DNA of 64,000 nucleotides from Kingdonia uniflora. Lineage: Eukaryota > Streptophyta > Magnoliopsida > Ranunculales > Circaeasteraceae. The first letter of the stretch is position 1; each line of letters starts with the position of its first letter. The notes under the pieces are model-generated. The model saw nothing but the letters and a program-made list of their open reading frames with translations, had not been told where the DNA came from and ran no database searches. Of the stretch, positions 1 through 11,528 are shown piece by piece. The stretch spans positions 682,001 through 746,000 of the forward strand of contig JACGCM010002657.1 in the NCBI GenBank assembly GCA_014058105.1, given 5' to 3'. A program made the position numbers and the translations under genes.

Positions 1-386
1 CTGCCAGGCAGTTTGACTCTTGCTTGAAGATAATAGCTGATCATGGTCCCAGTTCTATTGAATAAGGTAATATGAGTTATGGAGATCTACATATACTGGA
101 TAATATATTTTAGCGCCATATATTGAAGGACATATTTTAGTATTCTAGAGATTATGTTCTGGGACTAGGTTCCATAATTTTACTTGGCATTTTTTATGAA
201 AATGACCACATTCTTCTAAGAAACTTGGATAGAATTCCTAATGTAGCCAAATGGTTTTCCAATAAATATAGTGAGCAAGAAAAACAAATTGTTGATATTA
301 AAAGTTGTTGGAAGGCACATTTAGAAAGCTTGGCTTTGCGAATGTGTAGAAAGTAAAAGAAGGAACTAGCTCTTCATAACTACGAG
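1..386 (+). other. degenerate reading-frame remnants, family not recognised
   Basis: I see two short protein-like stretches but no intact gene. About positions 3-62 read as a peptide ending in a stop after GPSSIE. About 205-356 read as a charged, Trp-containing stretch with the core NVAKWFSNKYSEQEKQIVD and stop at CRK; the same frame runs on past that stop towards 470. They look like the end of a coding region, perhaps of a mobile element, that meets the TBC gene from the other side. I cannot assign a family. Confidence 0.2.
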
Positions 387-449
387 TTAATACAAAATCA
401 AAAACTTATATGCACTGAAGTGACTGAACGAAATGATCTGAACTATTAC

Positions 450-3400
450 CTTTTTTAGGTACTTCTTGTGAAGCTTCATTGCACCACTGCAAGCTTTTTT
501 AGCATCTAGATTTCCGGTGATGTCGTTTAATATCTGACAGAAAGAGGCCAACATTAGTGCAGGTAATGCAAACGAGATACTGTCATGTCTAGCAAATTAA
601 CAGATTTGTAGGACTCCAAAATGATCTCCCATGAACTTGACAAAGAGAAAATTGTGTTATCTTAACTTTTTTCTAGACAATGTGTCACACTTTCAAAAGA
701 AAAAGAAAATGTGTGAACTATTCGCATCGAAATATAAAATGGATCATCTTCTTCCTGCAGCATTTTTCATTGAGATATATTTATTTTGACATCTATATGA
801 TCCAAACTAGACTTATGCCAACATTTATTTTTACCCGTAGAATCCTTCCCCACTATGGCATTTCCAGTTGTATATTTTGGGGGTGTACGTCTAGTATCTA
901 TCACAAAAAGTGAGGTCAAAAGTACAGATATCCTTAAAATTGGCCAAGAGTGGTATCAAATCAAGTATGAGATGTTTAAATGGCTAAAACCAATATGTAT
1001 AATGATTCTCACCTTGACCACATCATCAAGACCCCTCGCTTCTTGCAACAGCTTAGTGCTTTTGGTCTTTAAAACACTAGCAACAAGAAAAACTGAAATA
1101 GGGACTGGTGTTTCTGAACTGTTTGCTGCATTTCTCATATTCTCCCTCTCAAATTTCCCACACTGGCGGATTGATTTTGCTTTACCTTTAGATCCCTCGT
1201 TTTTTTCAGCAGCTGATTCTGGCTCCTCGTACAAGAAGAAGAGATCAGGATCATATTCCAGCGCCCACATCATCTGTACAAGGTTTAACCACCAAAAAGG
1301 ATATATTAAAATGTAATTATGAACATAAGCAAACTCCACAAGAAAAGAAAAGAAAAATAGGATGCATTACAATTCGATGGGTTGATAGACCTAACACCTT
1401 AAATAAACCTAACCAAAGGAATGAAATAGCGTTATTATTTTTTAAAATGGAGTTGTGATGCATGACTTGGCATGAAACGACTTTACCAGGTCTCACACTA
1501 CTTTAAAAAGGTTTAATTTTCTTATTAACCCATCAGCATTAAGGCTCCAAGATCGATGTTAATGTTACGAGTCCTAGTTGGATTAGGGCGTAGTTATACT
1601 AGGAATCTAGGAGTATGGCCCTGCTCGGTATCCCAAACATAAACACGAATAGTGTTTCTTCCTGATATTTGGTTATACACAAGTGTTTGACAGCTCAATA
1701 GATTCAAAAATTGGAAATAAAACCATTATCATGAAACCCTTTAGAAGCCAATATGGATTAAAACCTACACAAAGAAGTCATGCTGCGGGAATGTTAACGA
1801 AGCAAAATTGGAGACATGCCAAACACCACAAAAAAAAAAAACACATCCTGAAGAATTCGAATGGAAATTGAAACGATGAATAATTTATGGAGGCTCATTT
1901 ATTTTATGCAGCCAATGTTGATTTATAATATTTCCGTTTGTTTGCATCCTTTTGATTTTCTTTAAATAGCACTGAGCAGGTCCTTACAATCACACTTCAA
2001 CTGTGATATGTGAAAACTTATTTTATTTGATATGGTATCAGTCTATCAGAGCAAACACATTTGCCTAGTTCAGAATACTAGTTAAGCATCACTCTTCCTT
2101 GTGCACTTCATTGATATTTTATTCTTCTCCTTGACTATTCTGATATGAAAACCTTAGAACTCAGCGCCTCCAAGTTAGGGTCTTATAAAAACCCACCACA
2201 GGCTTAGGTGTTATGAAAACCCTAGTGAAGAAGTTGGAGGTTTTCCGGGCAAAGTAAATAAATGTTGCTGAGTTATTTGTTCAAGGTATTATAAGGGTAA
2301 CCAGGGTTACGGGCTTTTTGATGCTTGAAAAGTTTAAGAATAACCATCTCCTGGACAATGGATGAATAGATTCCTCAGCCAACTGTTTGGCTGGGCACAT
2401 GACCCATTCTAGCCATTTTGTTATCATCCCCATGAAGGTAAGAAATTGGAAGCTTTTGGACTTCTCCAACAAGCATATAACCTAATCTGAGACGAAGAAT
2501 GGGATAATTATTGCAACAGTTAGAGAATTGGAGATGTAGTTTGTCTACCTCATCTAAGACCAACAAGAATACATGCTAACGGACCATAGACAACAAACAC
2601 GCTTGATCAGATAATGATGACCATCCAAATAATCAACCATTTAGAAGCTGAGGACTGGTTTCTACATAGAAAAATAGAATAATGTACATACTCTACATTC
2701 TAACAAAATGGTCAATTGTGTTGGTCAAGATAGAAACCAGCTACAATAAATATGATATGATACATAAATGAGCATGTAATATATACCACGATCAAACTCT
2801 TATCTTGTGTATAATAAATGAGTACTAAATTCATCAGTGGTAAGAAAGGTACAATAGTATCGGACAATACCTCCCAAAGGTACAACGAGTCACCAAATGA
2901 GAACTCTCGACGGAATAAGACCATAAGCATACGAAATGCAAATAGATAGTCACCTCCACCTAGCGTCTCTATAATTTGCACAAGCATATGCCAAAAATTT
3001 GTTACTAATAAATTACAGTTACACAAAAAAACTGTTCAATAAGGAAACGGAAATCTTATTCACTGTATCTCGAGAGAAAAAATATCCGAGTTCATACAGT
3101 GATATTAAATTAGAAATCATAAACTACATTCTATAACAGGTCAAATATGTGCACAAGGAAATACCCAAGTGTTGATGAAGCTTCGGATCAAGAACCTCAG
3201 TAATAGATGCTAGATTGTTAAGCTGTGTCTCCACCCCTACAGAGCTCTCTGTGCATCTGAAATTTCCTCGCTTTAAATGTCAAATACAATAAATAATATA
3301 AGTACCTTGAGCACTAAATGATTTCAAAAACAAAAAAGAATCTGCTATGTTTCCAGAGCAAAAAATGATTAAACAGACAAAAGAAAGATTATTTTCTACC

Positions 3401-6400
3401 ACAAGGAATGCATAAGGAGATTACTATTTGATAGGTCATGGATCGTTCCCCCACCTGTCGACGCGACGCCTAGGGTCCTAGTCGGATTCTCTATCTCTCT
3501 CTCTCTCCCTCTAGAATATTATCTCCCTTCTTTTTATTATTTTATTTAATTAGAAATATCTCATGTTTTAGAAGTTCAATTGATTTAGAATTACTTTAAT
3601 AAGGGCACCAATAGGGAAAGCTCCAATATTTGTAAGGCCTCTTTATTCAATAAAAGCTAGTAGAAAATAAAATAGATAAATTGCTTAGGTTTATGAGAGA
3701 TTGAATAGAAGTCTTCTAAGTTTGAATTACTGATTGTAGTTTTCAAACAATGCTGTTTCCGCATCGATGTTACATATCATCAACTATTAGACAAACAAAT
3801 AGCAGAACATAGATTAAGATAATACACAACCAACATGAACCATATTGATATCCATAATACTGGAGGGGTAAAAGATATGGAGTATGCTTCCTTTTATGGT
3901 CACTCTAAGCATTTGGTTCGAGAGAACGAAAGGATATTCAAGGAAAGGAAACCCATTGCGGACATTACGAACTCTCATCAAAAGTTCACCTTGATGGAGT
4001 AAGGTGGCTACTAATATGAAAGGAATTTTTTGAACCTTTCATTGTGATTTGGAAAGAAACTGCAATAAGATAAATATTAATTAATTCTATAAACTGAAAA
4101 GAACAAGAAAAATGAAGAAAGTATATACCAATCTTCGCATTAAGCGTTCAAAGCACCAAAATGCATCAGCTTCATCTTCAAGAAGAATTATCATTGGGGA
4201 GCAAAGATCGCTCATTCCTGATCAAAATATAGGAAGGATTATCCATTTTAGCACCTTTGCAAAGAGTAGCTAGGATATCATTACAGGAATTGGACTTGTA
4301 AACAAGTGGCATAATGTCGTCGTGTCTATGAAATAAACAGTCCACTAGTTCAGAAAATCACTAATATAAAGGCACAGAATATAAGAGGCAAATTTCAGAT
4401 AAATTACACCAGATCCAAGGTGTTCATTTCCATGTAAAGAACTGCATGTGGGTAAGGAAACTTTGTAATCCCATGTTCCTGCTGAAAATAGTTACGTACA
4501 TAATGGGTCTGCTATTTATCGAAAGCATGTTGGTACACGAGCTTACACGACCCACATATAAAAGAATCTGACGTGAGTTGAGGAGATGATAATATTCCCA
4601 GGTAGACTACCTTTATAAGAAATTAGCTTACTCTCAATGTTTTAACCTTATCAAAAGAGGATCGGGAAATTGAGCAACTAAAAATTAGTCCATTTTATCA
4701 AAATTGAACTCTACATTGACAAAATTCGTCCTTTGTAGATATGACTCCCAATTAGGGAGATTTTTTCCAAAAAACCCACTCTCAACCCATGCCCACTAGC
4801 GTGTTCTTATGTGTAAGAATAGATTGGCAATAATAAACAAACCCATTCAGTTGTGTGTAAAAGACCTATCAATACTGACCTTGACAGTAACCAACATCTT
4901 TATCTATCCAGGCATAAACTGCTAGAATATCCCAAAGCTTTGACAAATGTTCTTTCGTCTCATAAAATACTAGAGTTCTGTCAGTTCGAACCACATCAAG
5001 ACCTAGCAAAAACAGGATCAAAGGTTTCAATGGGTGTCTTGAAAAATACTACTATAAACTATGACATAACATATGTATATTGTAATTCAAATATGTTTAT
5101 CGCAATTCAAATATGTATATTCTATCGCAAAATTGATAATAGGGCTGATGTTGAGCAACAATTTGAAATTTTGACTAAAAGGCTCACGCCAACATACTAA
5201 AATTCTGACAACTTAGACAATTAATATTGCCTACAATACCTACAGTATAAAAACAACATATACATATATAAGACATACATCGGATTCTAGCCCAAAATTG
5301 ATGATATATGACTGATTTATTGCAACATTTTGGACATTGACTACAGGGCATGTATTACCATTACATACTAATATTCTTAATATTTTGAACAAATTGATGT
5401 ATTGTATTATACTAGGTAACAACGACACTTCACTTAAATAAAAGAAAACGTGTCTGACACCCCGACACTTGGACACACGTGTCCAACACTATTTGCAAGG
5501 CACTTTTCTATTTTCTGCCGTATCGGACACCCCATATCCGTGTCATTGTGACCTAGGTATTATATGAAACGAAAAAGGGCTACGGCAACAATTGAAACAA
5601 TTGGAGTTGACTGATGACCAGCATTAGTACCAAGAAAATGTTCATACGGGTATTCGCTCTCAAAAGAGTCATGCTCAGGAGTTTATGCTGTAAGGGCGTA
5701 ATATTGAAGAAACCAAAAGCGATGTTCCCCAACCCCCTTATGCAATTGAAGTTAGTGAAAGAAATTCCCGCACAGAGCTTTCGCAAGTAATAAGATTACT
5801 CATAGACCAGCAATCTCTGTAGATTTTTGTATCTGTTTTTTGGTTTTGGTTTTGCTTTTAATATTCAAGCTTACTTGCTAAAAAAAAAAAAAAAATCTCC
5901 AATTTATAGAAAAGAAATGACTTACCTATCTGATGCAGCGTAAGCTTCCACTGAATAACTTTCTTCTCTAAACGAACATGATTTGTGGGTTCTTTAACTC
6001 TACTAAATCCATTCAAACCGTTGGATCCATTATTAAGTGACTCGTCGCCAGTTTCAGCATGCCCATTTTCAAGTAGAGATGAAACTAGTACTTTGTTTGG
6101 ATTTGCTTCAAAGAGTACTAGTGGATCTTGAATAGGCTCACCTTCTTCAGTGATTAAGGGTGCCGTGATTATCCTGCCACTGCCAACAACTGAATCCATC
6201 TCCCGGCATTCTTCTTTCCACGTAGCATACTGTATCCTGGAATTGAAAGAAGAAACCACTCATGAGATGGTTTTACTTGAGAGTTCTAGACTTCAGCTCT
6301 CGACGTAGTGTAACTTTTCAGAGAATGTTAGTAGAGAATAAATATGCACAGTTACCAAGATTTGTAAGGTCGTACAAAATTTATTAAGGAACAACTTCTA

Positions 6401-8680
6401 AGTCCTTTGGTATGCATTCATCATAAACAACACAAAAGTTCCAAACACTGTATATACGCAAATCAAGTTTGTAACAGCGCCTTTCATTTTCATTTCTTTA
6501 ACTAGAGGTACATATCAGACGCTGAAGAATAAATGGAATTTTTAAAATTACAGAATTACATTTTTCCGAAAGAAAAAAAAAAGCATAGGAAGGTTTGATA
6601 TAATACGCTGAAAATCGGATTCTATAATGTCTTTTCATTGATTAATCGCACATCAGATCGCCCCGATGAAGAATATTCCAGGTGTCGTCAAACTCCTAGA
6701 TAGCTTTACTTAAACTTAACGTTTAAAGTCAAAGGTTGTATCGATACGCTACATTATGTTATTTACTCCCATTAATACATGAAATAACTTATCTGAGAAA
6801 ACATACATTTTGTAAATAATATGCCCACCAAATAACTCATGTTGTACAAAATTAAGGGATACAGACTCACCATTTTATGTTATAATGTTAAAGATCTCTT
6901 ATTTGATATGCTATATATAGATATAAACCATCCAGTTAAACATTCCTTTGGATGTTTAAAACTCAACTTAGGAAATAAATGACGAAATCCAAGTGAAGGG
7001 TTGGCGAGCGGGAGCTCAAACTACAAGCTAAATTGAAACGCATTAAAACAAGAATTAAAGAAGATGAGAATTATGGATTTATTTCTATATTAAAACTTTG
7101 TTTACCTTGCCACATCCTAGTATATCCTTTTATCTGAATAAAAATTGAATAACCTTTCTAGACGGGGTAAAGCTATGTGGTGGTTTGTCTCTATTTTTGT
7201 TATCTAGGCAATTCGGCTTAAAAGAAAAGAGGTAAATTCGAAGGAAGGAACAGACAAAGGAGAAAGTTATTATGTCAAATAACTCTCCGGTGATTTTCCG
7301 GTGGAGTAAACCGGTGATTGATATGAAAGGGATGTTCTTTGATTCTTTTGTGGCTTGATGGAAAATAGTCATCACCAAAGGTCCTTGATGTTTTTTCTTA
7401 CCTTGGAGGATTTTACCTTCTTTTGTTTATTTTATGAATTGTAGTTTTTTGACTGCTTTGCCTTTTGTAATTCATTTTTTCTATATCAATAAAATTTACA
7501 TTTATTAAAAAAGGGATAAGAAGTCAAAGTTTATCTTGTAAAAGAAATTTCCTTAACATAAAAGGGGCATTTCTCATTTAATCTAGAGTACTAGGTCTTA
7601 CTAAATTTGAAGTCTAATTCAGTTGGTTTAAGATTTAGTAGATTTTCATTTGAGCTGAACTAGGAAGTTAGCCTATTAAAATGATCCTTAGTATTGGTTT
7701 AGGGAGCTTGATATTTGAATAGAAGAAATATCAAAAAATAGTTTAGTTAATTCTAGAGGATTCAAGAACTATAAAGCTGAATGGATTCGCGGCAACCATC
7801 TTTGATTTGAGGCCTATCAAATCACCTCTGGGCTCCGGGGCAGATGGATCCTATGATTTTTGCATAAGATTGAATTCGTCAATAACATCATCTCCTTTAT
7901 AGTTACTTAAGCAGATTTATGGATGAAAAGTGAAAACAATCACCTTCGACGTTGCCGTATCTGCTCCCGCTCTTCAAAAGTGCTCTTTGGATCGAAGCAG
8001 CCTAATAAAAATTCCCAGACCTCCCCTCTAATTGTTGGATGGATACCCTACTTCACCAAAAAATTGAAGTTAACGCCAAATAATAAACACTTATAAGTAC
8101 ATGCAAATAATCCTCATGGCTAGTATGTATGTAAGATATATATTACGGATTAGTTACTTCTTTTTTTATTAGAGAAAGAAAATAAGTAACAGAAACAGCA
8201 AACAACTAAGATGTGATGATCAATGCCGTGGCATAGTTAGCAACAGTTTGCAATAAGGAAAATGTTCTTACCCCACGTTGGATTCGTACAAGGGTCCTTG
8301 CTATATCAAGATGACCTTCTGGATTAAATGCAGCTTGCCATCTCCTCACACTTAAGGTTTTCCCAGCCTAAATAAACAAATAACCATTTTTTAAACACGG
8401 AGTAAAGTCAATATATCATTCAACCAATTACATATAATGCTATATTTGACGATATAATCCAAGCTGATCAAAACTCTAGGCCTACATCTAATCAATCAAA
8501 AGCACAATCTTCAATTACACATTTCTAAAGTATGCCAATGAGGCGAAAACAAGTTGAAATTATGCAAATATAAAACGAATACAAAGTTACCTTAATTTTG
8601 AATCTGGTTTTGGGAACATCGGTACAATCAGGCCGAACTTCATAGAAAGAATCAGTTGGAGCTCCTGCGTCCCTCCACAT
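450..8680 (-). CDS. TBC-domain Rab GTPase-activating protein (ten visible exons)
   Basis: Stimulates GTP hydrolysis by Rab/Ypt GTPases in vesicle traffic; closest in wording to the plant Gyp1-like proteins that begin MWRD. Exons on the minus strand: 8591-8680, 8272-8367, 7944-8047, 5926-6236, 4880-5002, 4129-4217, 3165-3270, 2871-2968, 1013-1273, 450-533. All introns have GT/AG ends and all phases join, giving 454 codons with no stop. The start is the ATG at 8680 (MWRDAGAPTDSFYEVRPD). The TBC domain runs from about residue 67 (TIRGEVW) to the end. The arginine finger IxxDxxR is IGLDVVR (residues 200-206, its Gly codon split by intron 4) and the glutamine finger YxQ is YCQ (239-241). Later blocks are LCSPMIILLEDEADAFWCFE, YLFAFRMLMVLFRREFSF and ARGLDDVVK. 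The 3' end is uncertain: either splicing continues after AAAAAG|GTAATA at 449, or the frame reads 20 more codons to TAA at 387-389. The family's usual length is about 430-460 residues, so little is missing. Confidence 0.93.
1274..2870 (-). other. intron 8 of the TBC gene
   Basis: A 1.6-kb intron between the exon ending LYLWE and the exon starting MMWALEYD. It is AT-rich, with no coding block in either strand that I can support. Around 1555-1640 and again in intron 6 (about 3440-3490) there is a GTCCTAGTYGGATT-type stretch that may be a remnant of one inserted repeat family. Confidence 0.5.
6237..7943 (-). other. intron 3 of the TBC gene
   Basis: The largest intron (1.7 kb), between QIRQRR and the exon starting IQYATWKEE. 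The arginine codon AGG is split AG|G by it. AT-rich and without a supported gene; short open frames are not conserved-looking. Confidence 0.6.
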
Positions 8681-8704
8681 ATCAAAAATTTAAACAAAAC
8701 TTAA

Positions 8705-8810
8705 CCAGCACAATCGACCTGGACCCCTTTCTCTTTTCCCAATACCAAAGAAATCAAAATCAAAATCAATACCAAAACTGTAAAAAGGGGATCCAAATCG
8801 ACTGTGCTGG
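8705..8810 (-). promoter_or_regulatory. inverted repeat in the 5' leader of the TBC gene
   Basis: Positions 8705-8727 and 8787-8810 are near-perfect reverse complements (about 20 of 23 positions, one gap), separated by about 60 bases. The inner arm ends 25 bases upstream of the ATG at 8680. If transcribed as 5' UTR it could fold into a stable hairpin in front of the start codon. Seen in sequence; effect on translation is inference. Confidence 0.5.
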
Positions 8811-8839
8811 AGCTGAGAACAAATCAAAATCGCACAAAA

Positions 8840-8861
8840 CTCTCTCTCTCTCTCTCTCTCT
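8840..8861. repeat. (CT)11 microsatellite in the TBC gene leader
   Basis: Uninterrupted CT dinucleotides on the plus strand, GA on the transcribed strand, 160 bases upstream of the ATG. GA/CT tracts are common in plant 5' UTRs and core promoters. Confidence 0.9.
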
Positions 8862-9195
8862 AAAAGATTGATTTAGGTTTAATTTGATAACGACGACTTG
8901 AAAACAAAAAGGACTTCTTCCATGGTTGTTGTTTGTAGAAGGTGAGAAGGGAACAGGTCGCGACAGGTGACGGCCTTTAATTTGTTGAGTATTTTATTTT
9001 TGACAAAAACACCTCTACATGGTCATCATGGCAGTTGTTGTTGTTGTTGAATTGGTGGTTGAGAGATGGGGGAAAGTTTTCGCGGGAACCCATAAAAATT
9101 GGGACATGGGTCAAGGCTCTCTAATAATACAAATACGTCAATCGTGTACTGTCCTCTAAATCTAAGTAGGCTAGACATGAATCGGTAATGTCCTC
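8862..9195. other. upstream region of the TBC gene
   Basis: Spacer between the TBC gene leader and the Harbinger target site. It presumably holds the promoter for the minus-strand TBC gene. I do not see a clear TATA box on the minus strand. A short GTTGTTGTTGTTG tract lies near 9036. Confidence 0.4.
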
Positions 9196-9198
9196 TAA
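9196..9198. repeat. left 3-bp target-site duplication (TAA) of the Harbinger
   Basis: TAA directly before the left inverted repeat; the matching TAA follows the right repeat at 15899-15901. Length and sequence fit PIF/Harbinger integration. Confidence 0.85.
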
Positions 9199-9217
9199 GA
9201 GCACCCACAACAGCTAG
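9199..9217 (+). repeat. left terminal inverted repeat of the Harbinger
   Basis: GAGCACCCACAACAGCTAG; differs from the reverse complement of the right end at three positions, all transitions. A second copy of the CAGCAGCTAGRTA...CTGACGTGGCA stretch occurs about 70 bp further in (9281-9310), so the subterminal part is duplicated. Confidence 0.88.
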
Positions 9218-9372
9218 GTACACCCTGACGTGGCAGGGTGAATTCCCAATCCATCCTCTTTTCCACCCCAAATCCTTCCCAGCAGCTAGATAAATTCCTG
9301 ACGTGGCAACTCAAAAATCCATCCAAGGGTGGATTTGGGTGGAAAATCCACCCTCAGGGTGGATTGAGAGCC

Positions 9373-9592
9373 GTGCGGTTCTGAAGTGCGCTGCATACAT
9401 AGCGCGCGATTCAGTAGTGCGCGGCAACAGTTCAATCCTAAGATGATGACACGTGTCCCAAGATCAATGCTTCCTATTAAGCGCAGTTCTGAAGTGCGTT
9501 GGGTTTCAACGACTAAGATTTAACCACATGGACGGCTGATATTTAAAGATTTCTAAACGACTAGTTTTTGCCGCGTGGTTCAGAAGTGCATG
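9373..9592. repeat. left cluster of subterminal GTGCGGTTCAGAAGTGC repeats
   Basis: Four copies of a roughly 20-bp motif (9373-9396, 9402-9425, 9481-9500, 9571-9592), consensus near GTGCGGTTCAGAAGTGCGC, separated by 6-70 bases. Three more lie at the right end. Repeated short motifs next to the ends of DNA transposons commonly bind transposase; that role here is inference. Confidence 0.7.
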
Positions 9593-9702
9593 ACATAAGT
9601 CTACAAAAAAAATATCTTTGGTTTCCCATTATTTCATCTGAGTTTTTCCCTGATCAAACTTCTTCAACATGATGCTCAACGGCTATAAACGGCTAGTTTT
9701 TT

Positions 9703-9719
9703 TCTCTATTTATAACCCC
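9703..9719 (+). promoter_or_regulatory. probable TATA box of the Harbinger transposase
   Basis: TATTTATAA about 100 bases upstream of the likely start codon at 9810, with pyrimidine-rich leader following. A second TATAAAC lies at 9684. Position is right for a plant core promoter; no experimental support. Confidence 0.45.
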
Positions 9720-9809
9720 CATTCATCTCTTACTCTCTTCTACAATCAACTCATTCATCTTATATCTCAAAACTCAACCTTCTTCATTTCTTATCAATTG
9801 CGCCGAATC

Positions 9810-11189
9810 ATGTCTGACGAAATCATTGATGACCTGCTCAGGCCTGAGACATCACTCTCATCTTCGGAGTCATCGTCTTTATCATCGTCCAGTGACGAAG
9901 AACTATTCCGACGTCAAATTGAGCTGTTACACGAGTATAACAAGATGATGATTGAGATGGGAGAAGCAGAAGAAAAAGAGCAAGAGGCAACATCATCACG
10001 GAGGCGGGGAGGTAGTAAAAGGGGACGGATTGACAAACGGAAAAGCCGTGAGCATAAATTATGGCAGGATAACTTTAACCCGGATTACTTCGGTGACAAC
10101 CCAAGATTCAAAGGTATCTCATTTCGTCATCGATTCCGTATGAGCGAAGGAGTGCATCATCGTATTTATCATCAAATACTTTCTTCGAACCTCTATTTTA
10201 TTCAAAGAGAAAATGCCGCCAAGACTATGGGCTTATCCTCACATCAAAAGATAACGTGCGCACTTCGCATGTTATGTTACGGTACGAGCGCACACGCCCA
10301 AGAAGAATACCTTCGGATTGGGGAGTCTACGGCTACTTTGTGCTTGAAAGAATTTTGTAAAACTATTATAACACAATTCAAAGCTCAATACCTTAGATCT
10401 CCCAATGAAGACGATACATTACACTTGTTAGAAGTGAATGGATCGCGAGACTTCTCGGGGATGTTAGGTAGTTTAGATTGTATGCATTGGAAATAAAAGA
10501 ATTGTCCTACCGGATAGGTAGGACAATATACCGGGAATAAGAAAATCCCGACGGTGATTTTAGAAGCGGTTCCATCCCAAGATTTTTGGATATGGCACAC
10601 ATTCTTTGGGGTGCCCAGTTCTAACAACGACGTGAACGTCTTGTATTAAGGGTGGCTTTTTAACAACTTGTCTAATGGAGTTGCGTCGCCATGCAATTAT
10701 AATATAGGCACGGTACCGCACACAATGGGGTATTATTTAGCGGATGGAGTCTATCCAAGATGGAAAACACTTGTTTAAACCATAAGAAATCCGTCCAACG
10801 ATGCCGAAAGATATTTTTTGAAGATGCAAGAATCATGTCGGAAAGACGTAGAGCGTGCTTTTGGGGTATTACAAGCTAGGTTTTAAATATTGGCAAACGA
10901 TCTGCGATTTTGGAAACCTAGTGATCTAGGAAATGTTATGTACGCATGTATAATCTTGCATAATATGATCGTGGAAGATGAACGTCATACTTATATCTGG
11001 CAAATGGGCATTGATCCCGAGTTTAGAAAAACCGTGGATAATTGGAAGGGGGACTTAAATCCAAGACACGCGATCAACACTATGGCAGAGTACATCTAGA
11101 AGGTTCGTGAAATTAGAAATGAAGGAGCTCATTTCCAATTACGAGATGAACTTGTCGCGCATTTGTGGAGTCGAAAAAGGGCAGAGTAA
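9810..11189 (+). pseudogene. PIF/Harbinger transposase (DDE_Tnp_4 / nuclease type), broken
   Basis: Would cut and paste the element. I take the start at 9810 (MSDEIIDDLLRPE) rather than 9669, because the upstream codons look like leader. A Ser-rich acidic N-terminus and a basic stretch (RRRGGSKRGRIDKRKS) are followed by the HTH-like region and the catalytic domain: first Asp in GMLGSLDCMHW, second in SSNNDVNVL, Glu in KDVERAFGVLQ. The end is LVAHLWSRKRAE then TAA. The frame never shifts, but at least six stops interrupt it (first two at 10494 and 10515). The family has Trp at both of those sites, so the stops are explained by G-to-A changes. All three catalytic residues are still encoded. The pairing with a Myb-like gene at 11.5-13.1 kb is the standard Harbinger arrangement. 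Confidence 0.93.
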
Positions 11190-11528
11190 TTGTAGTCTTC
11201 ATCATTATTTGTTTATTTTCTAAAGAATGTATTTTATTTTCAAGTTTAATGTTGAAGTTGTAATGTTTTTTGTTTCCAAGTCTACATCATTTCCAAATAC
11301 GAACCGTTAATAACAATTTTATTGAAATAATGAAATTATATAGATCTTAATAACTACTATTAATGCTAAGGATTACATCATTCTTCATCACTAGAAACGT
11401 CGTCATTACTTGAACACTACTCCTTCAACTTCTTTGAATATTCTTTAATCTGCTTCTTCATCCAATGCCTTTGTGTCGGTTTTAGGTTACCAAGGTCTGT
11501 TGTCATCACCTTTAACATATGCGAGTAG
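11190..11528. other. convergent 3' regions between the two Harbinger genes
   Basis: AT-rich spacer between the transposase stop (plus) and the Myb-like stop (minus). Probably holds both polyadenylation regions; no gene seen. Confidence 0.5.

Noticed and set aside
855..1316. 153-codon plus-strand open frame
   Set aside because: It is the complement of TBC exon 9 (1013-1273), whose minus-strand reading is the conserved one.
5580..5786. 68-codon minus-strand frame as an alternative TBC exon
   Set aside because: Lies in intron 4 between two exons that join in phase, without suitable splice sites or TBC similarity.
9369..9430. tRNA gene suggested by GGTTC-like boxes in GC-rich repeats
   Set aside because: No cloverleaf, no A box at the right distance, and the motif recurs seven times as a transposon subterminal repeat.
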